The translations under genes and the position numbers were made by a program. Below are positions 1 to 6,556 of a stretch of 6,556 nucleotides of DNA, piece after piece. How positions within the stretch are numbered: position 1 is the stretch's first letter; each line of letters begins with the position of its first letter. Source of the stretch: Pseudomonadota bacterium (GTDB lineage Bacteria; Pseudomonadota; Gammaproteobacteria; Competibacterales; Competibacteraceae); the NCBI GenBank assembly GCA_018262135.1, contig JAGTSD010000154.1, positions 1 to 6,556 of the forward strand, written 5' to 3'. A model generated the notes under the pieces. The model saw nothing but the letters and a program-made list of their open reading frames with translations. It was not told the DNA's origin and made no database searches.

Positions 1-662
1 CGGTAGTGGTTGGTGAAGTAGGTCCCCAGCCCCCACAGATAGTTGCCCTCGGGACCCAGGTGGTTGTAGACCACGTCCAGGACCACCGCCAAGCCCTCGC
101 GGTGACAGGCATCCACCAGCCGCTTCAGCCCCTCGACCCCGCCGTAGGATTCCTGGGCGGCGTAGGGATAGACGCCGTCGTAGCCCCAGTTGCGGTCGCC
201 GGGAAACTGGGCGACGGGCAGCAGTTCCAGCGCGGTGACGCCCAATTCGCGCAACTCCGGCAGGCGGGGAATGATGGCGTCGAAAGTGCCTTCGGGCGTG
301 AAGGTCCCGACGTGCACCTCGTACATCACCCATTGTTCCAGCGGCGGCGGTCGCCAGCCGGCATCGGTCCAGGCGAAGGCGTGATCCACCACTCGGGAAG
401 GGCCATGCACGCCTTGCGGTTGGCTGTGAGACGCGGGATCGGGGCGGTCGGTCTCGCCATCCCACTGGTAGAAATACAACGCGCCGGGGTCGATGCCGGT
501 GACGGTGGCGCGCCAGTAGCCGTGCTCGTCGCGGGTCATAGGAATCAGCCGCTCTTCGGGCGCGACCAGATGCACCGCCGCCTGTTTCAGCAACGGCGCC
601 CACAGGGTGAAGGCGCATTGACCGTTGCCGAGAAAGCAGGAACCGAGCGGGAACGTGTTCAT
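1..662 (-). CDS. treZ: Malto-oligosyltrehalose trehalohydrolase (TreZ), N-terminal part, cut by window edge
   Basis: TreZ is a cytoplasmic GH13 enzyme that hydrolyses the alpha-1,4 bond next to the terminal trehalosyl unit of maltooligosyl-trehalose, releasing trehalose; it acts after TreY. Seen here: 220 complete codons read from ATG at 662 towards the left edge, with no stop. Residues ~1-95 form the N-terminal beta-sandwich (E-set/CBM48-like), with FTLWAP at 18-23 and the TreZ-like stretch [17 protein letters not shown] at 73-89. The GH13 barrel begins with [14 protein letters not shown] (114-127), then [11 protein letters not shown] (158-168), [15 protein letters not shown] (173-187) and GH13 conserved region I, DVVYNH (196-201), followed by GPEGNY. 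The catalytic nucleophile and acid/base lie beyond the window, so activity cannot be judged. A GGAG (677-674) inside the last yihY codons, 11 bases from the ATG, can serve as ribosome binding site. The start is 8 bases after the yihY stop. The general GH13 branching enzyme GlgB is the main alternative, but the motif set favours TreZ. Confidence 0.5.
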   Translation of the reverse strand, partial: MNTFPLGSCFLGNGQCAFTLWAPLLKQAAVHLVAPEERLIPMTRDEHGYWRATVTGIDPGALYFYQWDGETDRPDPASHSQPQGVHGPSRVVDHAFAWTDAGWRPPPLEQWVMYEVHVGTFTPEGTFDAIIPRLPELRELGVTALELLPVAQFPGDRNWGYDGVYPYAAQESYGGVEGLKRLVDACHREGLAVVLDVVYNHLGPEGNYLWGLGTYFTNHY

Positions 663-670
663 GAATTGGA

Positions 671-2005
671 TCACTCCGGGCGGCGCGTCAGGCCCTGATC
701 CTCCGCCAACACCAGATCCTTCAAGGTCTGCCCTTGCAAGGTCTGGCCAATGGCGGCGCTGATCCGACCCATGATGTCCCGCACGGCGGGCAACTGGCCG
801 CTGATCTCGCCCTCCTCGCGCACCGCCGCCAGAATATCCTGCAACTCGATGGCCTCAAGCGCGCAAGCGGGCAGATAAACCGGCGGATCGTCCCCGCTGG
901 CCACGATCAAGCCCTTACGCCGCAGCGCTTCCACGACCTCGGTTACCGCATCGGTGGAGGTTCCCCCGCACTGGGCTGCCAGCTGGTTCAGGGTCCATAG
1001 CGGATCGCGCCGGTAATGCGCACGCCCGACCAGGGTCATGATCGTCAGCGCCAGGACGCTCCGCTCGCCGTCGCGTAACCCGTCGCCCGCCGGGCGCGGC
1101 AACAGCCGCTGGGGATTTTGCCAATAGCAGGCGACCTGCGCGCCCACCAGGATAATCAGCCAGCCCACGTTGACCCAGATCACGAACAGCATGGCGGCGG
1201 CGAATCCGGAGTAGATGGCCGAATAACTGGACGAATTGGCCACGAACCGGGCGAAGATCAACCCGGTGGCATACCAGAGCACGCCGGCGAAAATCCCGCC
1301 GGCCAGCGCCGGCACCAGCCGCACCCGGGTATTGGTGAGAAAGACGTACAGGAATGCGAACGCGAGGCAGATCAGCAGATAAGGCATGACCTGCCCCAGG
1401 CCGAGAATGAAGGCGCCGAAGGGTTTGACGGCCGCCAGCCACTGGAACCATTCGTTGCTCAGCGCCGACGTAGTGACGCTCAGACCGGTGAAGACGAGCA
1501 CCGGTCCCACCAGCAGGACGCTGAGATATTCGCTGAAGCGTCGGCCCAGCCCCCGGGCGCGGGATACGCCCCAAATCGTATTGAATGCCTCCTCGATCTG
1601 CTGGAGCAGGCTCAACACGGTGTAAAACAGCAAGGCGATGCCCAGCGATCCCAGCACCCCGACCCGCAGGTTGTTGACGAAGTCGAAAATGCGGTGGCCC
1701 GCTTCCAGCCCCGCCTCGCCCAGGGGTTCCAGATAGCCCATCAACAGGGGCTCCAACTGATTCTGCACGCCAAAGCCCTTGAGCACGGAAAAGGTGACGG
1801 CCAGCAGCGGCACCAGCGACAGCAAGGTCGTGTATGCCAGACTGCCGGCTTGGCGGTTGAGTTGGCCGTCGGCGAATTTGCGGACGATGCCGTACAGCAG
1901 TCGCGTCAGAAACACCGCCAGCCGCTCGAGTCGGGCATGGTTGGCGTGATCGTCCTCAAATGCCCAGCGGCGCCACCGGGCGGTCCAGGGTTGGAAATCA
2001 GGCAT
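671..2005 (-). CDS. yihY: YihY/BrkB-family inner-membrane protein with C-terminal cytoplasmic extension
   Basis: A 444-residue integral membrane protein of the YihY/BrkB family, once called 'ribonuclease BN', a name now known to belong to the unrelated ElaC/Rbn. Its molecular function is unsettled, and a transport or envelope role is usually assumed. Seen here: a charged N-terminus (1-50), the family's early motif [18 protein letters not shown] (53-70), and about six membrane segments near 55-78, 113-135, 160-180, 200-223, 233-254 and 266-292. Other family-like stretches are IEEAFNTIW (137-145) and [12 protein letters not shown] (259-270). After the last helix, residues ~310-440 are soluble. 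The segment 315-380 ([32 protein letters not shown]) looks like a winged-helix fold, and longer YihY homologues carry a similar extension. The ATG at 2005 lies 6 bases after the ATPase stop. Its nearest GGAG is 15 bases upstream, which is far, so translation probably depends on coupling to the ATPase. The family call is firm and the function is not. Confidence 0.5.
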   Translation of the reverse strand: MPDFQPWTARWRRWAFEDDHANHARLERLAVFLTRLLYGIVRKFADGQLNRQAGSLAYTTLLSLVPLLAVTFSVLKGFGVQNQLEPLLMGYLEPLGEAGLEAGHRIFDFVNNLRVGVLGSLGIALLFYTVLSLLQQIEEAFNTIWGVSRARGLGRRFSEYLSVLLVGPVLVFTGLSVTTSALSNEWFQWLAAVKPFGAFILGLGQVMPYLLICLAFAFLYVFLTNTRVRLVPALAGGIFAGVLWYATGLIFARFVANSSSYSAIYSGFAAAMLFVIWVNVGWLIILVGAQVACYWQNPQRLLPRPAGDGLRDGERSVLALTIMTLVGRAHYRRDPLWTLNQLAAQCGGTSTDAVTEVVEALRRKGLIVASGDDPPVYLPACALEAIELQDILAAVREEGEISGQLPAVRDIMGRISAAIGQTLQGQTLKDLVLAEDQGLTRRPE

Positions 2006-2011
2006 GGCGAT

Positions 2012-4747
2012 TCAGCGAAGCTCCATCCGTTGCGGTTCGGGTTTCGCGGCGGAGGCGGGCCGCCGCCCGAGCAACGCTTTTTCAGCCTCGACCGCGACGA
2101 AGACGACCACGCCGGTCGCCAGCGGCGCCAACCAGTGGTGAATTTCCAGCGGGGCCGTGTGGAACCAGCCGTGCATGAAGGGCGCGTAGACGAAAATCAG
2201 TTGCAACCCCACCAGCACGCCGACCGTCAGCCAGGCCACCCGGTTCGCGAACAGAAACTCGATCCGCAAACTGGATTCGCGCAGGAAGCGGCTGTTGAAC
2301 AGATAAAAAATCTGCCCGACCACCAGGGTGTTTACCGCCAGGGTGCGCGCCGTGTCGAGCGCCAAGCCTTGCTGCTGTTCGTAGAGAAAGACCCCGATGG
2401 TCGCCCCGCCGATCAGCAGCGAGACGAAGGCGATGCGCCACAGGAAATAGTCGCCCAGGATCGGCGTTCCCGGCCGGCGCGGTGAGCGCCGCATCAGGCC
2501 CGGCTCGCCGGGCTCGAAGGCCAGCGCCAGCGCCAGGGTCACGGCGGTGACCATGTTGACCCACAGGATCTGCACCGGTGACAGTGGCAGGGTGAACCCG
2601 AACACCACCGCCGCCAGAATGACGAACGCCTGGGCGCCGTTGGTGGGCAGGATGAACAGGATCGCTTTCTGCAGATTGTCGTAGATCGTGCGGCCCTCTT
2701 CGACGGCGCGCTCGATGGAGGCGAAGTTGTCGTCGGCCAGCACGATCTCGGCGGCTTCCTTGGTCGCTTCCGTGCCCTTGATGCCCATGGCCACGCCGAC
2801 GTCGGCACGCTTGAGCGCCGGGGCGTCGTTGACGCCGTCGCCGGTCATGGCCACGACCTCGTGGTTGGCCTGCAGGGCTTGCACCAGGCGCAATTTATGT
2901 TCGGGGCTGGTGCGGGCGAAGATGTCGTAGTCGCGGACGATGCGGCGCAAGTCCTCGTCGGAGGCTGCTTCGAGTTCGGCCCCGATGGCGGCTTGTTCGT
3001 TTTCGGTGATGCCCATCTCCCGGCCGATGGCGCTGGCAGTGCCGGCGTGGTCGCCGGTGATCATCTTGACGCGGATGCCGGCCTGGCGGCAGGCCTGGAT
3101 GGCGGCGGTGGCCTCCGGGCGCGGCGGGTCAATGATGCCGACCAGTCCGAGAAAGACCAGACCCTGCTCCAGGTCTTGCAGCGCCAGATCGGTCTTATCC
3201 TCCCCGACCTCGCGGGCGGCGGCGGCGAGCACGCGCAGGCCCTCGGCGCCGAGCGCCTCGATGTGCGTCTCCCAATAGGCGCGGTCGAGCGGTTCCGGCG
3301 TTCCCTCTGCGCCCCGCTGCGCGTCGCAACGATCCAACAGTCGGTCGGGCGCGCCCTTGAGCAGGATATGCCGGCGCTCCCCTGGCGCGCGGTCGAGCGT
3401 GGCCATGAACTTGTTGTCCGACTCGAAGGGGATGAGGGCCAGCCGCTGGTAATGTTCCTGCGCGAAGCCGGCCTTGCGCCCGAGCACGCGCAGCGCGCCC
3501 TCGGTGGGTTCGCCGATTACCTTCCATTGGCCGCTCTCCTCGGCGATTTCCGCGTCGTTGCACACCGCCATCACCTCGACCAGCGCCAGCAGGTCGGGAT
3601 GGGCGGCGAGCGGGGCTTCCCGTCCCTCGCGCGTGAGCCGGCCCTCGGGGGCGTAACCGAGACCCTCGACATCGTACTGTCCGGCGCGCGTGATCACGTG
3701 GCGGACCGTCATCTCGTTCTTGGTCAGCGTGCCGGTCTTGTCCGAGCAGATGACCGTCACCGAACCCAGGGTTTCCACCGCCGTGAGCTTGCGGGTGATG
3801 GCGTTGCGCCGTGCCATCCGTTGCACGCCGATGGCCAGGGTGATGGTCAGGATCGCCGGCAGGCCTTCAGGAATGGCGGCGACGGCGAAACCGATGGCGG
3901 CCATGAACAGTTCATCGGCGTGAAACCCGTGCAGCAGCCAGCCGATCAGGAACATGCCGACGGCCATCGCCAGGATCACAACGGACAACGTCTTGCCGAA
4001 GGCCGCCATCTGCCGGGTGAGCGGCGTGGCGAGGGTTTCCACTTCGGCAATCATCTGGTTGATGCGGCCCAGTTCGGTGTGGGTTCCGGTGCCGGTGACC
4101 ACGCCCGCGCCGCGCCCGGCGGCGACCAGGGTGCCCGAATAGGCCATGCCGTGACGGTCGCCGACGCCAGCGTCGGCAGGAGTCGGCTCCATGTTCTTCT
4201 CCGACGGCACCGATTCCCCGGTGAGCGCCGATTCCTCGATGCGCAGGTTGACAGCCTCGATCAGCCGGAGATCGGCGGGCACGCGGTCGCCCGAACGCAG
4301 TCGCACGAGGTCGCCGGGGACCAGGGTTTCGGCGTCAATCTCGCTCCATTCGCCGTCGCGGCGGACATGGGCGCGCAGCGAGAGCATCTTGCGGATACCT
4401 TCAAGTGCCTGTTCGGCCTTGCCTTCCTGAATGAAGCCGATGATGGCGTTGATCACCACCACGCCGAGAATCACCCCCGTATCCACCCAGTGGCCGAGCA
4501 GGGCGGTGATGACGCCGGCGCCGAGCAGGATGTAGATCAGTACATCGTGGAAATGCTTGAAAAACCGCTTGAGCGGTCCCTCCCGGGGCGGCGCGGGCAA
4601 CCGGTTCGGACCGACGGCGGCGAGGCGCTGGGCGGCTTCCACCGCGGTGAGGCCGCCGGGCTGGCTTTGCAGCCGGTCGAGCGCTTCGTCGGCAGACAGG
4701 GCGTGCGGCGCGTTGACGCTGAAGGGAGCGCTGGCGATTTGATTCAT
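2012..4747 (-). CDS. P2A-type cation-transporting P-type ATPase (Ca2+-ATPase-like)
   Basis: A 911-residue inner-membrane ion pump driven by ATP through an aspartyl-phosphate intermediate. Domains in order: cation-ATPase N-terminal domain (~15-80); M1-M2 (~68-107); actuator domain with TGES at 176-179; M3-M4 (~253-310) with PEGLP at 293-297; phosphorylation motif DKTGT at 336-340 (D336 is the acceptor); nucleotide-binding domain with KGAPDRLL (464-471); TGDH (564-567) and TGDGVNDAP (635-643) of the P domain; then M5-M10 (~695-890). The length and motif set are complete, so the protein should be active. PEGLP and the N-terminal domain place it with SERCA/PacL-like P2A pumps rather than heavy-metal P1B pumps. 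Several carboxylates that bind Ca2+ in SERCA are missing (Q706, A735, Q812), so the ion is uncertain. The start is set at ATG 4747 because GGAG sits 8 bases upstream; an in-frame TTG at 4777 would add ten residues but has no clear site. It is the first gene of the probable ATPase-yihY-treZ operon. Confidence 0.5.
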   Translation of the reverse strand: MNQIASAPFSVNAPHALSADEALDRLQSQPGGLTAVEAAQRLAAVGPNRLPAPPREGPLKRFFKHFHDVLIYILLGAGVITALLGHWVDTGVILGVVVINAIIGFIQEGKAEQALEGIRKMLSLRAHVRRDGEWSEIDAETLVPGDLVRLRSGDRVPADLRLIEAVNLRIEESALTGESVPSEKNMEPTPADAGVGDRHGMAYSGTLVAAGRGAGVVTGTGTHTELGRINQMIAEVETLATPLTRQMAAFGKTLSVVILAMAVGMFLIGWLLHGFHADELFMAAIGFAVAAIPEGLPAILTITLAIGVQRMARRNAITRKLTAVETLGSVTVICSDKTGTLTKNEMTVRHVITRAGQYDVEGLGYAPEGRLTREGREAPLAAHPDLLALVEVMAVCNDAEIAEESGQWKVIGEPTEGALRVLGRKAGFAQEHYQRLALIPFESDNKFMATLDRAPGERRHILLKGAPDRLLDRCDAQRGAEGTPEPLDRAYWETHIEALGAEGLRVLAAAAREVGEDKTDLALQDLEQGLVFLGLVGIIDPPRPEATAAIQACRQAGIRVKMITGDHAGTASAIGREMGITENEQAAIGAELEAASDEDLRRIVRDYDIFARTSPEHKLRLVQALQANHEVVAMTGDGVNDAPALKRADVGVAMGIKGTEATKEAAEIVLADDNFASIERAVEEGRTIYDNLQKAILFILPTNGAQAFVILAAVVFGFTLPLSPVQILWVNMVTAVTLALALAFEPGEPGLMRRSPRRPGTPILGDYFLWRIAFVSLLIGGATIGVFLYEQQQGLALDTARTLAVNTLVVGQIFYLFNSRFLRESSLRIEFLFANRVAWLTVGVLVGLQLIFVYAPFMHGWFHTAPLEIHHWLAPLATGVVVFVAVEAEKALLGRRPASAAKPEPQRMELR

Positions 4748-4755
4748 AAAGTTTT

Positions 4756-4759
4756 CTCC
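4756..4759 (-). promoter_or_regulatory. Ribosome binding site of the P-type ATPase
   Basis: On the minus strand the bases read GGAG, followed by AAAACTTT and then ATG at 4747. The 8-base spacing is near ideal. This site decides the start codon in favour of ATG 4747 over the in-frame TTG at 4777, and it is the strongest Shine-Dalgarno match among the genes of this window. Confidence 0.5.
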
Positions 4760-4803
4760 GTCAATCCGGGTACCCAACAGGTTTTATTGGAATAAGTGAG
4801 TGA

Positions 4804-4872
4804 GTAGGATGCGGTGACGAAGGAACCGCATCCATCGCGACAGATGCGGTTCGCAAGCTCACCGCATCCTAC
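4804..4872. repeat. Nested palindromic repeat element (REP/MITE-like)
   Basis: The outer arms are perfect 14-base inverted repeats: GTAGGATGCGGTGA at 4804-4817 and its reverse complement at 4859-4872. Inside them lies a second perfect 10-base inverted repeat, GAACCGCATC at 4823-4832 with GATGCGGTTC at 4843-4852, around a 10-base loop. The core GATGCGGT therefore occurs four times in alternating orientation (4808-4815, 4825-4832, 4843-4850, 4861-4868). The whole can fold as one long cruciform or hairpin. There is no T-run on either side, so it is not a classical terminator. Elements with this look are dispersed in many copies in environmental gammaproteobacterial genomes, but copy number cannot be seen from a single window. 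It carries no coding capacity. Confidence 0.5.
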
Positions 4873-5039
4873 GACTTCATTCCAGCGTACCTGATAAAAG
4901 TCAAAATCTACCAGGAATTGGTATTACTACTCCTTGGAATTGGTTTGCCTGGTGGGAAATAGCAACACCCCTCCCAGCACGGAGTGTCAGCAGCGGATTG
5001 GTAGGGGCGGTTCAAACGTCGCGCGGGGCCGCCGGCACT

Positions 5040-5146
5040 TCACCGGCTTGCCCAGTCGCCGGTTTGGCGCAGTTCGCCGCGCAGCACGGTCAATTGGCGC
5101 AGTCCTTCCTGGATGCGGCGGAAATCGGCGTCCCTGGCGTCCGCCA
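5040..5146 (-). pseudogene. Out-of-frame natural tail of the coiled-coil gene
   Basis: From the GGG run at 5147-5149 onwards, the adjacent minus-strand frame encodes a 35-residue tail, VADARDADFRRIQEGLRQL and then on to GDWASR, ending at TGA 5042-5040. This tail continues the charged, helical, Leu/Arg/Glu/Gln-rich pattern of the upstream coiled coil and mostly uses codons ending in G or C, like the gene before it. The frame actually joined to the gene instead gives a Pro/Ser/Thr-rich end (WRTPGTPISAASRKDCAN). The simplest reading is loss of one G from a four-G run, which would restore a protein of about 288 residues. A sequencing or assembly error would look identical. It may be part of the gene rather than a separate unit. 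Confidence 0.5.
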
Positions 5147-5905
5147 CCCTTCCTGCTGTTGCAGGCGGGCGCGCAGCTCCTCGGTCTTGCCGAGTTGCGC
5201 CTGCTGTTCGCGCTCCAGGCGGATGGCGAGATCCTGCCGCGCTTCCTGCCGCCCCTGCGCCTGCTGCTGCTGCAGATGGATTTGCTCGAGGCGAGCGCGC
5301 AACTGCCCAGCCAGCATCTGGCGCTGTTCGACCAGCGTCAACCACTCTTCAAGGGTTTTCAGGCTTTCCTGTTCGAGCTGGAGGTCGGTGCGGCTTTGCT
5401 CCAGCACTACGCGCAATTGCGCCAGTTGTTTGGCGCGATTGCCGAATTCCGGGCCGTCCCTGGCCGGGTTCTTCAAGAGCTGTTCCTGGGCTTCCAGAGC
5501 GGGAATCGTCTCTTGCAGCGTCTTGATCTGACGTTTGGCGCTGGCGATGCTGGTTTGCAGTTCCTCCTGCTTGAGGCGAAGGGCGTCGCTGTCGAGCCGG
5601 GCCTGTTCCACCAGGGCTGTGCTCGCGGTTGCGCCGGACAGGGCCTGCATTCTGGCCGGCTGTTCGAGGTTGAGCCGGGCGATTTCCCCGCGCAGTTGTT
5701 CGATGGCCAGCCGCTGTTCGGCCAGGGTTTGCCGGGTGGCGTTCTGGCGTTCGCTGGCCTTGGGCGGATCGGTCGGCAGGGCGGACAGGGGCAGGGAATC
5801 CTGCGCCAAAACCGGACTCGAGCTGGCGCAGGCCAGCGGCAGCACCAGCAGGACCAACCACGCTCCGCAAGGATTGCGGAACGGCGTGAATTGCGACATG
5901 GTCAT
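5090..5905 (-). CDS. Secreted coiled-coil protein of unknown function, probably frameshifted at the 3' end
   Basis: As read, 271 residues. Residues 1-34 look like a Sec signal peptide: a basic start, a hydrophobic core AWLVLLVLPLACA (15-27) and likely cleavage after VLA at 32-34. The mature protein is therefore expected in the periplasm. From ~50 to 253 it is almost all alpha-helical coiled coil, rich in Gln, Leu, Glu, Arg and Ala, with a break near 146-156 (NPARDGPEFGN). There is no transmembrane segment after the signal and no enzyme motif. Long periplasmic coiled coils of this type occur at the N-terminus of MscK/KefA-like mechanosensitive channels, but no channel domain follows, so it is either a stand-alone protein or a remnant; I do not recognise the family. 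ATG 5905 is chosen because it places the signal peptide at the N-terminus. ATG 5899 is equally possible, and ATG 5962 would add 19 residues before the signal. No start has a clear ribosome binding site. The last 18 residues are probably out of frame. Confidence 0.5.
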   Translation of the reverse strand: MTMSQFTPFRNPCGAWLVLLVLPLACASSSPVLAQDSLPLSALPTDPPKASERQNATRQTLAEQRLAIEQLRGEIARLNLEQPARMQALSGATASTALVEQARLDSDALRLKQEELQTSIASAKRQIKTLQETIPALEAQEQLLKNPARDGPEFGNRAKQLAQLRVVLEQSRTDLQLEQESLKTLEEWLTLVEQRQMLAGQLRARLEQIHLQQQQAQGRQEARQDLAIRLEREQQAQLGKTEELRARLQQQEGWRTPGTPISAASRKDCAN

Positions 5906-6225
5906 GGGGGATGATAGGCTCAGGGTTCGATAGGTTTTTCTGGAATCCCCAGGAAGGAGCATTTAGAGACGACCGGAATCATCCATGGTTCAACAGGGTT
6001 TTGAGGAATTTCTCCTACAGGGCGAGCAACTACTCCATCAAGATCAGGATCGCCATGTACTACTCGACCCGCGAGCTGGGCCGGGCCTGTAATAGATCCA
6101 GCACCGTTTTGGCGGTGCGGCCCACTACCATTATCCGCAGTGAGGAGTCGCCAAGGCGCGTGCCGCATCGAATCAGGAAAACCGATGGACCCGTCAATCT
6201 TATTGAAATTGAATAGAGTGTAACC
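5906..6225. other. Divergent intergenic spacer without a convincing gene
   Basis: This 320-base stretch separates the minus-strand coiled-coil gene from the plus-strand lipoprotein gene, so it should carry the promoters of both; I could not pick either with confidence. It is more AT-rich than the genes to its left. A plus-strand reading frame of about 100 codons (5911-6216) crosses it, but it has no ribosome binding site, recognisable motif or consistent codon bias. A small perfect hairpin, GCACCG (6101-6106) and CGGTGC (6113-6118) with loop TTTTGG, has no T-run. It might be a decayed gene fragment, but no known family is recognisable. Confidence 0.5.
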
Positions 6226-6556
6226 ATGATCAGAAAAATTATCGCGGTTATCGGAACGATCAGCGCTGAACTGGTCCTTATAGGCTGCTCGAATTTGCTG
6301 CCCACCATCGAGCAGACTACCGAGTCCCGCTGGAAAAATTACGAGGAAACCAGGCAATCCTTCGACAGGATCGTGCCTGGAAAAACTACGTCCACGGAAC
6401 TCAGGGAATTGGGGTTCGATCCATTCGAGAATCCCAACATCAAGCTGCTCAACTACCTGGATATTATTCGAATTTTTATTCCCAATGAATCCATCCGCAT
6501 GGTCGATCTTCACCCCAATGTACGCAACTGCCTGAAAGCGAAAACAGAATGCCGGG
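6226..6556 (+). CDS. Putative outer-membrane lipoprotein of unknown function, N-terminal part, cut by window edge
   Basis: 110 complete codons run from ATG 6226 to the right edge without a stop. The N-terminus MIRKIIAVIGT is a lipoprotein signal: basic residues at 3-4, a hydrophobic stretch, then the lipobox LIGC with Cys21 as the lipidated residue. Ser at +2 rather than Asp predicts sorting to the outer membrane. Oddly, a Glu (E15) sits in the hydrophobic core. The mature part reads YEETRQSFDRIVPGKTT (39-55), ELRELGFDPFENPN (58-71), then LNYLDIIRIFIP (75-86) and two cysteines (102, 108). The pattern 'I-x-PGKTT-x-x-ELRELGF-x-P' resembles the small BamE/SmpA-like lipoprotein fold and conserved hypothetical lipoproteins of proteobacteria; this is recognition from memory and not a firm family call. 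A weak AGAG (6215-6218) lies 7 bases before the ATG. Codons are more AT-rich than in the genes to the left. Confidence 0.5.
   Translation, partial: MIRKIIAVIGTISAELVLIGCSNLLPTIEQTTESRWKNYEETRQSFDRIVPGKTTSTELRELGFDPFENPNIKLLNYLDIIRIFIPNESIRMVDLHPNVRNCLKAKTECR

Larger units (their letters stand above)
4748..5039. other. Gene-free spacer upstream of the ATPase
   Basis: This 292-base stretch lies between the 3' end of the coiled-coil gene (its frameshifted tail stops at 5040) and the ATPase start. It must hold the ATPase promoter, but I could not identify one convincingly. It contains the nested palindrome at 4804-4872, an AT-richer segment from about 4873 to 4950, and a 9-base direct repeat GGAATTGGT at 4914-4922 and 4936-4944. 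A short hairpin (GCCGG at 5031-5035 pairing with CCGGC at 5043-5047, loop of 7) straddles the end of the coiled-coil gene but has no T-run, so it is not a standard intrinsic terminator. I see no supported coding region on either strand. Confidence 0.5.

Noticed and set aside
6..698. Plus-strand open frame of 230 codons at the left edge
   Set aside because: The opposite strand encodes TreZ with clear GH13 motifs; this frame is its shadow.
1118..2485. Long plus-strand open frame (455 codons) across yihY and the ATPase
   Set aside because: It is the complement of two well-supported minus-strand genes. Its product is rich in Gln, His, Arg and Pro with no motif, typical of antisense frames in GC-rich DNA.
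2861..4795. Long plus-strand open frame (644 codons) opposite the ATPase
   Set aside because: It lies wholly opposite a P-type ATPase that has every expected motif. Its product is low in recognisable structure, with no ribosome binding site or family resemblance.
4804..4872. Palindrome as a CRISPR repeat or an intrinsic terminator
   Set aside because: There are no regularly spaced unique spacers, so it is not a CRISPR array. There is no T-tract after either arm, so it is not a standard terminator.
4876..4904. Possible sigma70 promoter for the ATPase on the minus strand (TTGACT, 17 bases, AATGAA)
   Set aside because: The -35 match is good but the -10 match is poor, and the predicted transcript start would fall inside the palindrome arm. 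Not strong enough to annotate.
5031..5047. Hairpin at the end of the coiled-coil gene as an intrinsic terminator
   Set aside because: The stem is only 5 bp and no run of T follows it on the minus strand.
4934..5914. Plus-strand open frame of 326 codons opposite the coiled-coil gene
   Set aside because: It gives a Leu/Phe/Gln-rich product explained by antisense reading of Gln/Leu/Glu codons. The minus-strand frame has a signal peptide and a coherent coiled coil.
5920..6513. Minus-strand open frame of 197 codons opposite the lipoprotein gene
   Set aside because: The plus strand has a proper lipobox and a better start. The minus frame has no motif and overlaps both the divergent spacer and the lipoprotein gene.

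Overview
The window is GC-rich bacterial DNA, most like a gammaproteobacterium. That reading rests on the strong G/C bias at third codon positions, a YihY-type membrane protein, the TreZ trehalose enzyme and an inverted-repeat element of the kind scattered through many environmental gammaproteobacterial genomes. No single feature fixes the genus. The last ~600 bases are visibly more AT-rich than the rest.

Layout, right to left on the minus strand (the direction of transcription for most of the window). A secreted coiled-coil protein (5905 down to 5090) has a probable single-base frameshift near its 3' end; its apparent natural tail continues in another frame to 5040. A gene-free stretch follows (4748-5039) that holds a nested palindrome (4804-4872). 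Next come three tightly packed genes: a P2A-type cation-transporting P-type ATPase (4747-2012), a YihY/BrkB-family membrane protein with a cytoplasmic C-terminal extension (2005-671), and the N-terminal 220 residues of malto-oligosyltrehalose trehalohydrolase, TreZ (662 to the left edge). The gaps between these three are only 6 and 8 bases, so they are probably co-transcribed and translationally coupled.

On the plus strand at the right edge lies the start of a lipoprotein (6226 to the edge). It is divergent from the coiled-coil gene across a 320-base spacer (5906-6225) in which I find no convincing gene.

How the genes may work together: ion pumping, a membrane protein of unknown transport role and trehalose synthesis in one transcription unit would fit an osmotic or ionic stress response. 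This is inference from adjacency only. I found no CRISPR array, tRNA, rRNA or transposase, and no clear evidence of a wholly new system. The most notable points are the ATPase-YihY-TreZ arrangement, the carboxylate-poor ion pathway of the ATPase, the four-core nested palindrome, and the frameshifted coiled-coil gene.
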